A stretch of 64,000 bases of DNA from Parietichytrium sp. I65-24A (Eukaryota > Sar > Bigyra > Thraustochytrida > Thraustochytriidae), in the NCBI GenBank assembly GCA_012862575.1, contig BLSF01000007.1, positions 124,001-188,000 on the forward strand. The letters run 5' to 3'. Shown piece by piece: positions 52,593 to 61,515 of this stretch (positions are counted from its first letter, which is position 1; every line of letters begins with the position of its first letter). The position numbers and the translations under genes were made by a program. Below the pieces are notes generated by a model. It had not been told where the DNA came from and did not search any database. It was given only the letters and a program-made list of their open reading frames with translations.

Positions 52593-55210
52593 CTAGCTAC
52601 TGGATAAAAAAGCAGAAAAGGTGCTCTGCAGTTTGGCAGCTTTCAAGGTCGTCTCATCAACCTCCTCCTGAGGGTCCGAGAGGACCACAATGGCCCCGCC
52701 GCTTCCAACAGACACCCCGGCTGGCGTTATGACTGCCGTTCGAATAACGATGTTGAGGTCTACTGCGCCATTCAAAGACAAAAAGCCCAATGCTCCGGAG
52801 TACACCCCCCTCTCCTCCTTTTCGATCTCATCTATGATTTGCATCGTCCGAAGTTTGGGAGCCCCCGTCATCGATCCACCAGGAAAGGCTGCTCGAACAG
52901 CTTGCACTGCAGTCCTGGTATCATCGAGTTGCCCTGTCACAGTTGAAACGAGCTGGTGAACACTTGCGAATGACTCTATGGCCATGATTTTCGGCACCGT
53001 GACAGACCCGATTTTGCAAACTCTACCGATATCATTCCGAACCAGGTCAACAATCATCAGGTTCTCGGAGCGGTCTTTCACACTGGTGCGAAGAGCTTCG
53101 GCTAGAACCTCATCTTCCTCAAGTGTTGTGCCTCGGCGAATTGTGCCCTTGATTGGCTTGGATTCGATCCTTCCATTTTCGTCAATTTTCAAGAACCGCT
53201 CCGGTGAAGAAGAGCAAATTGCGAAATTCGTGCGCCTCCAATCTTGACCAAAATGTTGCACATATTGGTCGTTTCGAACCTCAAAGTAGACAGCGTACGG
53301 TGCAGGGTTGGACGCCCGTAAATGCGAGTACACATCTAATGATTTAGCCCGTAGGTGGGTAAGTGGTGCAGCGAGCTGTTTGGTCAAGCACACTTCGTAC
53401 GTTTCTCCAGCCCGGATCTGCTCGATGCACTCCTCTACCATCACCTTGTATTCCTCGTCACTAGCATTAGGAATGAGCGGGCATTTTTCGTTCTGGCTGC
53501 TGATTGACTTGGAGCTTCTCGAGGATGAAATCAGCGATCCTACTTTGAGCTCTGCAAGATACTCAAGCAACTCGGCTTCCAGCCCATTCACCCACAAATC
53601 TTGTGCAAGACCCACGTCTGGATTTTGCATGTCGCTTAAAGTCACCAGATAGCAAGTATGTGCGTCATGGTCCCAAACCATGTAGCGGTCTACAAACAGG
53701 AAGGTAGAATCCGGAACAAAAGCATCGCCTTTGCAGGCTTGATGTCTTGCTCGAGGCGCAAAAGTCTTGGATTCCGATTGGTATTGCTCCAAAGTGTCAT
53801 AGGGGTCGTGATCGCAGGCAACTCCAGTTGACTTGACGCCGCAAAGCCTTCTCAAACCATACCCGAAGTAGCCGACGTAGCCACCACAGAACGCAAACGG
53901 CAAGTCCCATTCGTCTATTCCTATGGTGTTTGATGGTTCTCCTTCGGTCTCGACTACACGGTACACCATCTGTGACTGGACGCGCAGCAGCTTGTCATCC
54001 AATACCTGGAAAGTATCATGGCTCTCTGATATCTCCTCCTGGCTCTGCAAGCTCCAGGAATCGGAATTTGAATCCCACACACTAGTCCTCACAACTCCAG
54101 AAGGAAGGGATGACGATTTCTCGAAGGTAAAGGACCTTTCAGCGGGGACTACAAATGTTTCGAGCAGCTCGGAAAGAGGCCCTTTGCAATCTCCCATGTA
54201 CGAAAATCTAGAGCTGCTTTGATCCGTCGGGAGTTGTGGTTGTTGGCTTACAAAGCCGGGCCGATTGGCACTATCTAACCAGAATCTTCCCGTGCTCTGC
54301 TCCGTTTCCGTTGTCTGCGAAAACAATCTCTCAAAAAGGATCTCTGTCAGGCATTCCGATCCCTCTTCCAAATTTGCAAAAGCTTGCATTCTGTGTACTT
54401 TGAGCAAGAATCTCGGGGCGGCCTTTGCCACAGTGCGAGGAAGTTTCGTTCGCGGCGATTGGGGTTGAGCTACTGTACTCGTCTTGGCCCGTATAGCCTT
54501 GACACCGGCTGCGGTGAAGAAGTTCTCCATTAGCTGCCTGCCATACTCGGAGCAAATAGACTCTGGGTGAAACTGAACTCCCCAAACCACTGATTCTTCG
54601 CTCTTCAACACAAGCCCCATAATCGTGCCATCAGCTGTTTTGGCGCTCACAGCCAGATTCGAGGGTAAATTGTCGGCCTTCACTTCGAGGGAGTGATACC
54701 GCACAACGCTGAAAGGAGACGGAATTCTGTAAAACATGGCCCCTGGATTCTGGTTAAATGCCTTTTCGTGGAACACCTGGCTCAAACGCCCGTGCATCGG
54801 TTCCTTTGCTCTGTCAACGACGCCACCGTTACTAAAGGCTAGAAGTTGATGTCCCAGGCAGACTCCAAAAACAGGGACAACCCCATTTTGAATTGCGCCT
54901 TTGCTGAGACCGACATCAGCGTCCACCGCCGGGGAGCCTGGCCCTGGAGACACAACGATGAACGCGAAATCAACGCCAGGAACCAGATGTGCGCACAACT
55001 TGTTCCACTCTGCGTCATAGTCGTCATTCTGCACCACAATCGGTTCTCGGCCCGACACGCTCGCGATCAACTGCACAAAAAATTCCACCAGCCACATCAG
55101 AACAACCATTCATCCACCCACCCACCCACACCCATAGAACCAATCCCCCAACTCACTTGGTACAAATTGAACGTGTAGCTATCATAGTTATCAATCAGCA
55201 GCGTCGCCAT
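52593..55210 (-). CDS. Aminodeoxychorismate synthase, fused PabA-PabB
   Basis: Makes 4-amino-4-deoxychorismate from chorismate and glutamine for p-aminobenzoate and folate. Two exons: 55157-55210 (MATLLIDNYDSYTFNLYQ, 18 codons) and 52593-55070, with an 86-bp GTGAGT...TGCAG intron; 843 residues. The PabA half has the glutaminase triad: Cys in FGVCLGHQ (about 89) and His/Glu in QFHPES (about 186 and 188). The PabB half ends with PIKGTIRRGTTLEEDEVLAE, DLVRNDIGRV and AFPGGSMTGAPK. The Lys in PIKGT separates this enzyme from anthranilate synthase, which has Ala there. All key residues are intact. The monofunctional-gene split seen in bacteria is absent. Confidence 0.95.
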
Positions 55211-55262
55211 CCCTGCCCGCGCTCTCGCAGCGCCTTCGGACCCTCTCAACTCTCGCGCTCCC

Positions 55263-55306
55263 ACACACACAAACAGACAAACAAACAAACAAACAAACAA
55301 ACAAAC
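55263..55306. repeat. CAAA microsatellite
   Basis: Eight or more ACAA/CAAA units. It lies 53 bp upstream of the ADC synthase ATG. Confidence 0.8.
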
Positions 55307-55331
55307 GCGCTCTTTCCTCTGCCCCCGCTCT

Positions 55332-55368
55332 GTCTCTCTGTCTCTCTGTCTTTCTGTCTCTCTGTCTT
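55332..55368. repeat. 8-bp tandem array (GTCTCTCT), about 4.5 copies
   Basis: Four units, one with GTCTTTCT, and a partial fifth. On the ADC synthase sense strand it is purine-rich (AGAGAGAC) and starts 122 bp upstream of the ATG. Confidence 0.85.
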
Positions 55369-55875
55369 CCTTTCTCGCCTTGGTTTGGTTTTAGAACGAT
55401 GCGTTCGTTGTTTGTGTCTTTGCGTGTTTGCTTTCTTTGCTTTATTTGCGTCTTCGACTGACCCAATCTCCTTCCAAACACTAACTCGTACACTCTGATA
55501 AGTTTTTACTCTCATGCACTCTGCGTACTCACAAGTCTCACAAGTCTCAGAGGACTCACTTTGCTGACTGTGAGTGAAGACTGTGAGTACACCCACTCAT
55601 TTACATCCTTAGGAGTGAGTACTCCCTCTTACTCCCACTCCCGAATGTTCCCAAATGCAAGGAAGGGAGGAGGAGGAAGGGGTAGGTGATTAAGTAGAGG
55701 GCGGTAAGAGTGGCTGGCTGCTGGCACAAATCAGGCTGCTGTGGGCTGCGATGCGGCGAGGGCTGCGAGGCGAGAAGGAGTCTTGAGAGTATTGAAGGTC
55801 AATAGACTCGCAGAACAGCGTGGACAGCGCAAAACATCTGCGGAACGCTCCTGCCCACGGGATCTCCTCGTTTGA

Positions 55876-55914
55876 TTCCGAGATATTCCGAGAATTCCGA
55901 GATATTCCGAAATC
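55876..55914. promoter_or_regulatory. ATTCCGAG tandem element
   Basis: Four TTCCGA blocks spaced 10-11 bp apart, with GAATTC at the centre. The regular TTC blocks recall heat-shock elements, but the GAA half-sites are imperfect, so this is tentative. Confidence 0.3.
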
Positions 55915-56612
55915 ATTGATGCATGATGACAGTTCAGATTGGGATCATTATGATGAGGTGCCGTGCTGTCTGTCTGTCTGCTTAAAACCATACTTTGAGT
56001 GCTATGCGAACGGCGAAAATTGAGGCTCGAGAAAAGCGGAAAAGCCACTGCGCTTCCCGAGTGCTAATAATTAATAACATTGTTGTACACGCAACACAAC
56101 TCATTTTACAGTTAATTGAATAATTATACCAAAAAGCAAACTCGGGACTCGGAAATGGCCGTACAAGACCCCGGCCCTGACGCATCCTATTGCCGAGAGT
56201 TGTTGTGCTCCATTCCCACGCCTTCGAAGCGCACAAATGCTGCATCGAAAGCTGTGGCAAACAAAACAAACGATTGACTACCTACAGGTACCGGTGGAGT
56301 TCAGTAGAGCACCAGTACACCCTCTGTCGGATACTGTCAGTTTTGATAGTTTGGATGATGGATGATCGCAGGATTGTATCCACGTTGACAGTTCAGAAAG
56401 GTCTCAACTTGAACAGAGGATCGAGTCAGGAGTGAGCAGAGAAGACAGTAAAGTCGCAGTTGTCCGAACCAGCCTGACCAAACTTCCAAGTGAGCGAGCA
56501 AGGGAAAGAAGCGGCAGATCCCTAATTGGAGCGTTTCGGAGGAGTGTTGCACACACGCCAGTGGGGTTTGTTGTTTCACATATTGCGTTCACATATTGCG
56601 GTGAGAAAGAAA

Positions 56613-57722
56613 ATGTCAGCTACGAGGGCAGAAAGAGCGGCGGGCGTGGTGATGGGAGTGCTGATTGGGGACGCTCTCGGCATGGGAAGCCACTGGATCT
56701 ATGACGCAGCGGAATTCAAGAAGCTCTACGGATGGCAGACGTCGTATGTTGAGCCGGCGGAAGGCAGGTATCACCATGGGCAGCTCCATGCTGGAGACCT
56801 GACACAGTCCGGAGAATTGTCCGCACAGTTTGCGAGATCTTTGGCGAGCTGTGGGGAGTACAAGCGCGAAGACTTTACTGCGAGATGGGACGAGATGCTC
56901 AAGCATATGGACGGGACAAGGAAGGGGGGATTACACGGATGGACCAACAAAGACATGTGTGACGTATACAAGCGCCGCGTTCAGCGAAAAGCAGAGTGGG
57001 GCAAGGACACGGCGAGCCCCACAACAGACACCACTGACTCCATTGTTCGCGCAGCGATCATCGCTGCTCGGTACTACCACGATCTCCCCAAGATGGTCCA
57101 GGTCATCCGTGATCAGGCAATCTTGCAGTACAAGGACATTGGAGTGATCACTCAGTCGATTTGCTTTGGGTGCATTGTTGCTGCGATCATCAATGGACAT
57201 CCTCTTGACGAAAAGCTCGGCGACTACCTGTACAAGAGTGCACAGGACGGGGACTTGCCTTTTAGTTTCTTGCGTGGTGACAGGGACAACGAAGAAGATC
57301 TTGCCGAGCCTGACGGCCTCTTGCTCATCTCCTCCATCTACACCGCAGCGAACGATCCTGAGTCGGGCGGTAGCATTGAGGTGCAGCACGGTCCCAAGTT
57401 GTACGGTCTTGCTTGTGCTTGGTTCATGAGTCTAACCTCCGCATACTTTTGCGCTTCCAAGTTCCCCTCGGACTTTGAGAAGTCTGTCCTTGGAAGCGTC
57501 AATGCTGGGGGCCAAAACGTAGCTCGAGGCTCGATCACTGCGGCCCTCGTCGGTGCTCAAGTCGGTATCGAAGGCATCCCGGAACGCTTCCTCAAAGACC
57601 TCTCCAACACTGAAGAGCTCCAGTCGCTGGCCAAGAAGATCGCCGCTGACGCCGACGCAGAGGTCTCTGCGTCTATCGCTGAAAAGGCCGCCAAGAAGGC
57701 CAAGATCGACGAGTCCTCATGA
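56613..57722 (+). CDS. ADP-ribosylglycohydrolase family protein
   Basis: A 369-residue member of the ADP-ribosylglycohydrolase (DraG/ARH3/J1-crystallin) superfamily, which removes ADP-ribose from proteins or small molecules. The opening MSATRAERAAGVVMGVLIGDALGMGSHWIYD has the GDALG metal/ribose motif at about 19-23. The LHAGDLTQSGELSAQFA segment follows, and TDTTDSIVRA lies near residue 148. The C-terminal metal-ligand region is less clear, and the LYGLACAWFMSLTSAYFCASKFPSD segment resembles the J1-crystallin side of the family. The last 20 residues are Lys/Ala-rich (EKAAKKAKID) and could act as a nuclear signal. Activity is therefore likely but not certain. Single exon; tandem with YbeY 365 bp downstream. 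Confidence 0.82.
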   Translation: MSATRAERAAGVVMGVLIGDALGMGSHWIYDAAEFKKLYGWQTSYVEPAEGRYHHGQLHAGDLTQSGELSAQFARSLASCGEYKREDFTARWDEMLKHMDGTRKGGLHGWTNKDMCDVYKRRVQRKAEWGKDTASPTTDTTDSIVRAAIIAARYYHDLPKMVQVIRDQAILQYKDIGVITQSICFGCIVAAIINGHPLDEKLGDYLYKSAQDGDLPFSFLRGDRDNEEDLAEPDGLLLISSIYTAANDPESGGSIEVQHGPKLYGLACAWFMSLTSAYFCASKFPSDFEKSVLGSVNAGGQNVARGSITAALVGAQVGIEGIPERFLKDLSNTEELQSLAKKIAADADAEVSASIAEKAAKKAKIDESS

Positions 57723-57872
57723 ACCCGTGCTCCATGAACGATATACAAAGCTCTTCTATGCATTAAAAACCCCCTTTCCTTCCTTATTCAACCATTTCAT
57801 TTCAATGGAACGAGAAACTCTCTTCATCACGACACCCAACTCTCTCCGAGTTCACTGAGCGCACTTTCACAA

Positions 57873-57894
57873 CCTGAATTCTGAATTCTGAATT
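57873..57894. repeat. CTGAATT heptamer, 3 copies
   Basis: Reverse complement of the AATTCAG heptamer found at 1305, 14275, 18256 and 19557. Confidence 0.8.
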
Positions 57895-58062
57895 TGTGCG
57901 AACCACTCACGCCTCCTCCGCGCAGTGCGTGTCACACTTTCCACTTTCCAATTTCCACTTTAAGGCTTGGCCTTCCCGCTCCGCTACCAGACTACAAACT
58001 ACAAACTACAAACTTGTACAAACTAACCGCACAGGCACCTGCCTCCACGTGCACACAGCGGC

Positions 58063-58085
58063 CGAGAGAGCGAGAGAGCGAGAGG
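58063..58085. repeat. 8-bp tandem array (CGAGAGAG), about 3 copies
   Basis: Two exact units plus CGAGAGG, ending one base before the YbeY ATG at 58087. Confidence 0.8.
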
Positions 58086-58086
58086 C

Positions 58087-58800
58087 ATGTCGCCTCGCGC
58101 GCGCGTGGTGGTGCAGGCGATCGGCGACGTGTTCGGCGCTCGTCGTCGGCAGGCCATCGCGGGGGTGTACTTGGACGCTCACGCGGCGCTGGGCGCTCTC
58201 CCGGATCTCTTCTTCCTACGCGCGCAGGAACACCTGCCCGCGCACGCGCGGGAGCCGCTTGCGCGATATGCGCGCGCAACGCCGCGGTTGCCGCTGAGCT
58301 TGGACCTGACCTTTTGCTGCGACGAGCTCATGGCCGAGGAGAACGAGGCCACGCGAGGGATCGCCGCGGCCACGGACGTGCTTTCGTACCCAGCGCTGCA
58401 GTTCGCGCACGTTGCTCTGCGCGAGGAGAGCCTCATCCCCGTCATGGGCACGAGCGAAGCTGAGATAGCTGCGGTGGATGAGAGGCAGCTGCCGGAGAGC
58501 GTGCTGGAAGGCGTGCGCGTGGTTGAGGAAGAGGAGCAAGCGCGGGAAGGAGTGGTGCGCTTCGGGGAGCTGGTGATTTCCCTGGACACGGCCGAGCGGC
58601 AGGCGGCAGAGAGAGGAGTGCAGCTGGCGGAGGAGCTGCGGGTGCTCCTGGCGCACGGGCTGCTGCATCTGACAGGGTTTGACCACGAAGAGGGCGACGA
58701 AGAGTTTGAAATAATGATGAACGCGGAGAAGGAGCTCATGACGTCGTTGGGATGGAAGGGCAAAGGCCTCTGCGAGATGGCAGAGCCAGTGAAGGAATGA
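58087..58800 (+). CDS. ybeY: Endoribonuclease YbeY-like protein
   Basis: Metal-dependent RNase that matures ribosomal RNA in bacteria and organelles. 237 residues. The zinc motif HGLLHLTGFDH (H-x3-H-x5-H) is intact, with ATDVLSYP and GELVISLD upstream, as in bacterial YbeY. It is longer than typical bacterial forms (about 150): the N-terminus adds about 70 residues, and an acidic insertion of about 50 residues separates the LSYP and GELVI blocks. The N-terminus is Arg-rich with few acids (MSPRARVVVQAIGDVFGARRR), suggesting mitochondrial or plastid import. The GC content is clearly higher than in neighbouring genes, which may reflect transfer or strong local bias. Confidence 0.92.
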   Translation: MSPRARVVVQAIGDVFGARRRQAIAGVYLDAHAALGALPDLFFLRAQEHLPAHAREPLARYARATPRLPLSLDLTFCCDELMAEENEATRGIAAATDVLSYPALQFAHVALREESLIPVMGTSEAEIAAVDERQLPESVLEGVRVVEEEEQAREGVVRFGELVISLDTAERQAAERGVQLAEELRVLLAHGLLHLTGFDHEEGDEEFEIMMNAEKELMTSLGWKGKGLCEMAEPVKE

Positions 58801-59185
58801 GTCCTTCTCACTTGGCTGGCAACATTTGCATACCTTCTCTCGGGGCTTTGGACGCACGCTCCCTCCCCCATCGCCTCCGTCCTTCCTTCCTTCCTTCCCT
58901 CCTTCCTTCCTACGCAAAGGTGCTGCTGACGAGATCTGTTTTCAATCTCAACATCGTTTTGACACGGCGCCATGCTCAATTCGAGAGACTACATGGCTCA
59001 TGAACTCGGCAAGCAACGGGGCAAACTAGACGGACGATTATTGGAAGCAAACATGTATCACCGTGAGGGAATGAAGCGTCACAAAAGAGACATCCCATTT
59101 CATTTTTATGATAGAAAAACAGCTAGTAGATATAAAAGGACTGAAAATTAAAATGATACGCTCCGTCAGACACAAAATTTGCCCT
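58801..59185. other. Convergent intergenic region
   Basis: CCTTCC-rich repeat at about 58880-58910, then AT-rich DNA near the kinase stop. No gene. Confidence 0.6.
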
Positions 59186-60793
59186 TCATCTTGCCCCAGA
59201 CTCAATATTGTCTTCTTGCTGCGATTGTTGCTGCTGCGACGATGTTGTTGAAACCTGACTGCCTTGAAATTGATTGTACAATTGCTCGTAGGAGTCGCCA
59301 CGGTAGCAATGGATCTCCTCGATCATCGCTTCGCGCAGCTGCTTCCTAGTCAGGTTCATTCGCTCGATAGCCTCGATGTCGAAAGGCTCCGGCGCGGACA
59401 TGATTGGCTGTTTATGATAGGTCTTCAGGTATGGATGCTTCAACGCCTGGTACGCCGTAATGCGCTTTTTTGGAGAGAATGTGAGAAGCTTGTCGAGCAG
59501 GTCCAGAGCATCCTCGCTGGCATTTTCCAGACCTTTGACCTCCCGCCACGGCTTGCGAGGTGAGTACTCCATATCCCGCAGGTATCTGTTGGCGCTTCCC
59601 TCGCTCATAAAGTCCAGGTCGTCGTTAGAAGGGGACCCGAGTACCTCGCAGATGAGACGCAGCTGATGCAAGAAGTCCTCACCAGCGAAAAGCGGCCGTC
59701 GCATCATCAGTTCTGCAAAGATACACCCTACGGACCACATGTCGATAGCGCTCGAATAGTGATCGCAAGCTAAGATGAGCTCCGGGGCACGATACCATCG
59801 TGTCACCACATAGGTGGTGAGCTCGTCAGAAGTAGCATGCATCCCACGGGCCAGGCCAAAGTCACAAACCCGAAGCTCGCACGCGGAATTCACCAAGATA
59901 TTAGACGGTTTCAAGTCGCGATGAATAACATTTGCTGTCGCACAGTAATGCACCGCGCTGAGAAGCTGAAACATGAGGTACTGTATGTGCTGGTCCGACA
60001 GCTTCTGATCACTATATATCACCCGATTAAGATCGGTATCCATCTTGTCCAGCACAATATACACGTCGTCGAATTTCTTTAGAGGGACACCTGGGGCGGG
60101 GGCGGGGCGCATCAAATCAATAATGTGGCTTATGTTTTTGTGGTTGAGAAAGCGCAAGAGCTTGACTTCTCGCAATATTCGTTTCCCGTCAATTATGTTG
60201 TCAAACACCCCGCGAATCCGTTTGATTGCTACTTGGTTGTTGTTGACCGAGTCATGCGCTGCCACCACGACTCCATATGCTCCTTGTCCGATCACGTTCA
60301 CCAATGTGTACCTCACGTCTACCTCAAATGTGGATCCGCCGGCTTTGAACGTGTGGGTGCCACGACCAGTCTCGCCGAGGTTCTGAGGCTGCCTAAGCTC
60401 CCTGGCCTTCTTTCGCACATCCTGAAGCTTGGAGCTCTTCTCCCGCGTTATATTTACGAGCGCCTCTTTTACAACAATATTCAAGCTAGTCCGCCAGCTC
60501 TCGCGCTTCCGATCCGTATCGGCCTGGACCACGAGCTTGGCAAACGGAGTGGCCACTTCCAGACAGTTCTCCCTCACCTGGCTAGGTAGCACTTTCGTGT
60601 CCCCGGTGAGCAGGAACTGGCCCCTGAGCACACCAGATACCGGGTCGTAGTAAGCCAGCGACCGTCTATCGTCAAGTACGAAATACTGCCGCTTCCACGT
60701 ATGCCTGCCCATCGTCGTGCTAATCGACCGCTTTGTCAAGAAGCCCTCCATCAGCACCTCCCTCGCGTCATTTTCGCTCGCCTCCGTTGCCAT
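59186..60793 (-). CDS. PH-domain MAP kinase with TTY activation motif
   Basis: A 535-residue MAP kinase with an N-terminal PH domain (about 14-112; MEGFLTKRS...HTWKRQYFVLDD) for phosphoinositide membranes. The kinase domain (about 163-460) has GQGAYGVV (169-176), Lys191 in VAIKR, HRDLKPSN (291-298), DFG (311-313) and the MAPK signature TRWYRAPE. The activation loop reads TSDELTTYVVTRWYRAPE, so the TxY motif is TTY (326-328) where canonical MAPKs have TEY, TDY or TGY. The CMGC insert and the end of the lobe are present. The C-terminus is Gln-rich. PH-MAPK fusions are known from stramenopiles. No intron needed; ATG at 60793. Confidence 0.92.
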   Translation of the reverse strand: MATEASENDAREVLMEGFLTKRSISTTMGRHTWKRQYFVLDDRRSLAYYDPVSGVLRGQFLLTGDTKVLPSQVRENCLEVATPFAKLVVQADTDRKRESWRTSLNIVVKEALVNITREKSSKLQDVRKKARELRQPQNLGETGRGTHTFKAGGSTFEVDVRYTLVNVIGQGAYGVVVAAHDSVNNNQVAIKRIRGVFDNIIDGKRILREVKLLRFLNHKNISHIIDLMRPAPAPGVPLKKFDDVYIVLDKMDTDLNRVIYSDQKLSDQHIQYLMFQLLSAVHYCATANVIHRDLKPSNILVNSACELRVCDFGLARGMHATSDELTTYVVTRWYRAPELILACDHYSSAIDMWSVGCIFAELMMRRPLFAGEDFLHQLRLICEVLGSPSNDDLDFMSEGSANRYLRDMEYSPRKPWREVKGLENASEDALDLLDKLLTFSPKKRITAYQALKHPYLKTYHKQPIMSAPEPFDIEAIERMNLTRKQLREAMIEEIHCYRGDSYEQLYNQFQGSQVSTTSSQQQQSQQEDNIESGAR

Positions 60794-61515
60794 CCCGCTA
60801 CTCCACCTCCACGGCCCTCACCAAACACTCACTCACTCACTCAATGACTCAACCACTCTCCTCTCGCCCAGTGTATCTCACTTGCTATCTAAACCCCTCA
60901 CCCTCACCCACTCTCTCACTCTCTCGCTCTCTCGCTCTCTCAATCTCCTCCTTCTTCTCTCCTCTTCCTTCCTTCCTTCCTTTGCTCTCCTCTCCTTCCT
61001 TCTGCCGCTTCTCCCTCCACCCGCGCGCTAGCGGAGCTTACGGGACTCTCTAGGCCGATTCCGCGATGCACACGCGATGCGCATGGGGAGTGTCTCGTGT
61101 CTGCGCAGGACGCGGGGGGCATGCGCGCAAGAAGCTAGCAACGAGCTAAGAGGTCCTACGCAATCCGTCAAGGGTCCCCTTAGCGATGCTGAGGTTTTAG
61201 ATAAGCACATTCATAGACTTTCGGGAGGAATTGCTACGACTAGGGAAATCTTACTGAGAGGCGATAGCATAGTAGGGAATAGCAGAGAGATAAGGACATG
61301 AGGGTGCTATTGAGAAGGTAGGTTCGTCTTACTGTGGTGGCGTCCGTCTAAGTAACCTAACCAATGGAACCCAAGTGATTGAAGAGAGAGTGAAGAGAGC
61401 GAAAGAGCAAAGGACTGACAGTGAATGACAATGACAGAGTGCATTGGCAAGAGCAAGAGAAGGAATTGATGATAGCTGGTAAATGAAACAGGATTTCGTG
61501 ATTCAAGTGGTCAGG
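60794..61515. other. Intergenic upstream of the PH-MAPK
   Basis: Pyrimidine-rich; holds CACT repeats and the 8-bp array at 60911, then about 450 bp with no gene. Confidence 0.55.
60911..60942. repeat. 8-bp tandem array (CTCTCTCA/CTCTCTCG), four copies
   Basis: Four adjacent units. Purine-rich (CGAGAGAG) on the PH-MAPK sense strand and starting 118 bp upstream of its ATG; the same unit as before YbeY. Confidence 0.85.

Larger units (their letters stand above)
55211..56612. other. Divergent intergenic region
   Basis: Contains the CAAA run (55263-55306), an 8-bp array at 55332 and a tandem repeat of ATTCCGAG at about 55876-55914. No gene supported. Confidence 0.55.
57723..58086. other. Intergenic before YbeY
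   Basis: Holds a CTGAATT heptamer array (57873-57894) and, directly before the ATG, a CGAGAGAG array. Confidence 0.6.
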
